Shown here in pieces: positions 5,275 through 6,649 of a stretch of DNA of 6,649 bases. Source of the stretch: an uncultured Lachnospiraceae bacterium. GTDB lineage: Bacteria; Bacillota_A; Clostridia; Lachnospirales; Lachnospiraceae. Position 1 is the first letter of the stretch, and the number at the start of each line of letters is the position of its first letter. Both the position numbers and the translations under genes were made by a program. The notes below the pieces were generated by a model. That model saw nothing but the letters and a program-made list of their open reading frames with translations. It did not search any database and had not been told where the DNA came from. The stretch lies in assembly GCA_946630765.1 (NCBI GenBank), contig CAMOZF010000103.1, positions 1 through 6,649 on the forward strand. Reading direction: 5' to 3'.

Positions 5275-6649
5275 TCAAAGCGCAAGAATCATGTAGCGCA
5301 GGACGCCCCCGAGAGGCTCCACCTTGGTCCGGTAGATGCCGTTCTTCCAGCTTCTCTGAAGCCGCTGATCGGAGGTATCGATCCATTCCGACGAGACGCC
5401 CAGGATCGGACGGTCAAAAATGATCTTTCCGAGTTCTCCGATGTAAAGCGTGTTCGTCTCCTTTTCGTAGCGGGGTTCCTTCTCGCTCATGAAGTTCAGG
5501 GTCCAGTGCGGGAAGGCGTCGTCTTTTAAGCGCAGGTGCTCCGTCACCTCGATCGGACCGTCCGAAATGAAACGGATCTCGCGGATATAGGTCTCGATCG
5601 GCGCTTCCTCAGGATAGCAGTTTTTCAGCTCCATGCTGTGCAGATAGGCCTCCGCGTCAAAAAGCGCCTTCCGCTTCAGATCGACATCGATTGCCTCGTA
5701 TTTCCCCGGCATATGGTGCAGGCCGCCGCATTCGTCGAAGCCTTCAATCGTCGGCAGGTTATGATAGGCGGATTGCATCGTCCAGATCTCGTAGCGCTTC
5801 TCGGAGAAGGTTTTCAGCGTATAGGTTCCCACGCCCGGATCAATCAGAAGCGGCTCCCCTTTCGCGTAAACGATAAAGGACCCGGTATCGTTATGACGGT
5901 GGGAGCCCGTATTCCCGCCGGTTTTGACGGAAAGGTACAGCTCGTCTCCCTCTACCGCATAAATACCGATGGACGGGAGGGCGGTGGTCTTTTTAAAGCC
6001 CTTCTTCTCCCCGGCTTCCCGATCGCCCTCTTCTGCATACGCCAGGACTTCCTCTTCGGCCGCACATTCCGTCAGAAGGTCAAAAAGGTCCCCGCGCGCC
6101 GGTGCCGTAAATCCGTATAGCTTTCTTGACAGACGAAGCTGCTCCGCAGAAAAGCGCATCATCTCTTTCTGGTCCGTTGCCTTCGCAAAAAGGTATTCCC
6201 TCGCGCCCGCAAGTCCCGGCTTCAGATCACAGTCCGCATAGTTCAGGAAATACTCCCCTGCGACATGCACCTTCATGATGTAATTCGCGATGTTTTTGAT
6301 CTTCTTTTCCCCAAAGACCGGCAGGAAGGCACCGCCGGTGACGCGGTTCAGGATATCGATGCAGGTGTACAGGCAGAGCGCAGCGAGATGATAGTAGGAA
6401 GCCCCCTCCTCGCAGCCGCCGTCCTGTCCGTAATCATTGATGAAGCAGTCAATCGAATGCACGGCCTGGGAAACGGTTTTTTGATAGGTCTCCACGTCAT
6501 GCGGCATGAGAAAAACCGTATAGAGAATATTCTGCGCGCACCAGACCGTCCAGTTGTTGGTCTCATCGCCGTGATTTGCCATATGCCAGAATTCATCCGT
6601 AAGATACGGCTGTACAATCCGTTCCTCCAGCTCTTCGCGGATTCTCTTC
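5275..6649 (-). CDS. Heparinase II/III-family protein, C-terminal part (start beyond the window)
   Basis: The frame is open to the window edge, so 457 C-terminal residues are visible and the start is missing; relatives are usually 600-770 residues, so roughly a quarter to a third is absent. Heparinase II/III-family enzymes are polysaccharide lyases that cleave uronic-acid polymers by beta-elimination, with an alpha/alpha-toroid domain followed by beta-sandwich domains. Visible family marks, numbered from the first full codon in the window, are NNWTVW (31-36) and DGGCEEGASYY (76-86) in the toroid, then GSHRHNDTGSF (248-258), LLIDPGVGTYT (267-277) and the HNLPTIEG segment (296-303) in the beta-sandwich. 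His250 or His252 and Tyr85/Tyr86 lie where the family places catalytic or metal-site residues, but I cannot assign them exactly. An internal ATG at 6582 is not the start, since upstream residues (EELEERIVQPYL, then WH) continue the domain. The substrate is unknown, and export cannot be judged without the N-terminus. The stop is 2 bases before the response regulator. Confidence 0.88.
   Translation of the reverse strand, partial: KRIREELEERIVQPYLTDEFWHMANHGDETNNWTVWCAQNILYTVFLMPHDVETYQKTVSQAVHSIDCFINDYGQDGGCEEGASYYHLAALCLYTCIDILNRVTGGAFLPVFGEKKIKNIANYIMKVHVAGEYFLNYADCDLKPGLAGAREYLFAKATDQKEMMRFSAEQLRLSRKLYGFTAPARGDLFDLLTECAAEEEVLAYAEEGDREAGEKKGFKKTTALPSIGIYAVEGDELYLSVKTGGNTGSHRHNDTGSFIVYAKGEPLLIDPGVGTYTLKTFSEKRYEIWTMQSAYHNLPTIEGFDECGGLHHMPGKYEAIDVDLKRKALFDAEAYLHSMELKNCYPEEAPIETYIREIRFISDGPIEVTEHLRLKDDAFPHWTLNFMSEKEPRYEKETNTLYIGELGKIIFDRPILGVSSEWIDTSDQRLQRSWKNGIYRTKVEPLGGVLRYMILAL

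Noticed and set aside
5256..5278. TTGACT (5278-5273, minus) as a -35 for a promoter at the regulator start.
   Set aside because: No -10-like hexamer lies 16-18 bases downstream, and transcription would begin inside the regulator coding sequence.
4589..5296. A 235-codon plus-strand open frame antisense to the response regulator.
   Set aside because: It mirrors a gene with every expected motif, its protein is rich in Arg, His, Pro and Lys without any recognisable domain, and it is explained by the codon bias of the real gene. The same holds for the long plus-strand frames at 109-753, 852-1430, 3515-4051 and 5536-6120.
5273..5386. A 38-codon upstream extension of the response regulator frame starting at ATG 5386.
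   Set aside because: It overlaps the heparinase-like gene by more than 100 bases, has no receiver-like sequence, and the canonical receiver N-terminus begins at ATG 5272.
6348..6582. ATG at 6582 as the true start of the heparinase-like gene.
   Set aside because: The frame continues without a stop to the window edge, and the upstream residues fit the same domain, so the gene is cut by the window rather than starting here.
6598..6609. CCGTAAGATACGG, resembling the TGTAAGG-ATACGG operator region.
   Set aside because: It is a single partial match on the opposite strand inside the heparinase-like coding sequence, with no second repeat and no -10 nearby.

Overview
The window looks like a stretch of a Bacillota (Firmicutes) chromosome, probably Clostridia or a related gut/oral lineage; this is an inference. 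The support is a moderately GC-rich sequence, a strong AAGGAGGG ribosome binding site before one gene, and a Gram-positive style two-component system next to a large FtsX/MacB-type ABC exporter. All five genes lie on the minus strand, so transcription runs from the high coordinates toward position 1. About 97% of the window is coding. The only intergenic gap longer than a few bases is the 98 bases at 3333-3430.

In transcription order: (1) 5275 to beyond 6649, the C-terminal 457 residues of a heparinase II/III-family protein whose start lies outside the window. (2) 4580-5272, an OmpR/PhoB-type response regulator that begins only 2 bases after the heparinase-like stop codon and has no visible Shine-Dalgarno sequence. 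(3) 3431-4573, a two-helix membrane sensor histidine kinase, 6 bases after the regulator. (4) 711-3332, an 873-residue, eight-helix FtsX-like permease with two large extracellular domains. (5) 22-714, its LolD/MacB-type ATPase, overlapping the permease by 4 bases (ATGA).

The gap before the permease holds the clearest regulatory signal. It has a perfect TATAAT -10 hexamer, no good -35, and, 9 bases upstream of the -10, two identical heptamers TGTAAGG with an 11-bp period. OmpR/PhoB-family regulators bind direct repeats with this geometry and activate promoters that have weak -35 elements. The simplest model is that the kinase senses an extracellular or envelope signal and phosphorylates the regulator, which binds the repeats and switches on the permease-ATPase pair. 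This is a self-contained sense-and-export module. Its substrate cannot be read from the sequence; antimicrobial peptides, lipids or lipoproteins are the usual range for this transporter superfamily.

The unusual point is the tight coupling of the heparinase-like gene to the regulator gene. It suggests that a polysaccharide lyase-type enzyme is co-transcribed, and perhaps translationally coupled, with this signalling system. I found no RNA genes, mobile elements, CRISPR arrays or convincing terminators. I see no clearly new system; the operator and the lyase-regulator junction are the parts most worth checking.
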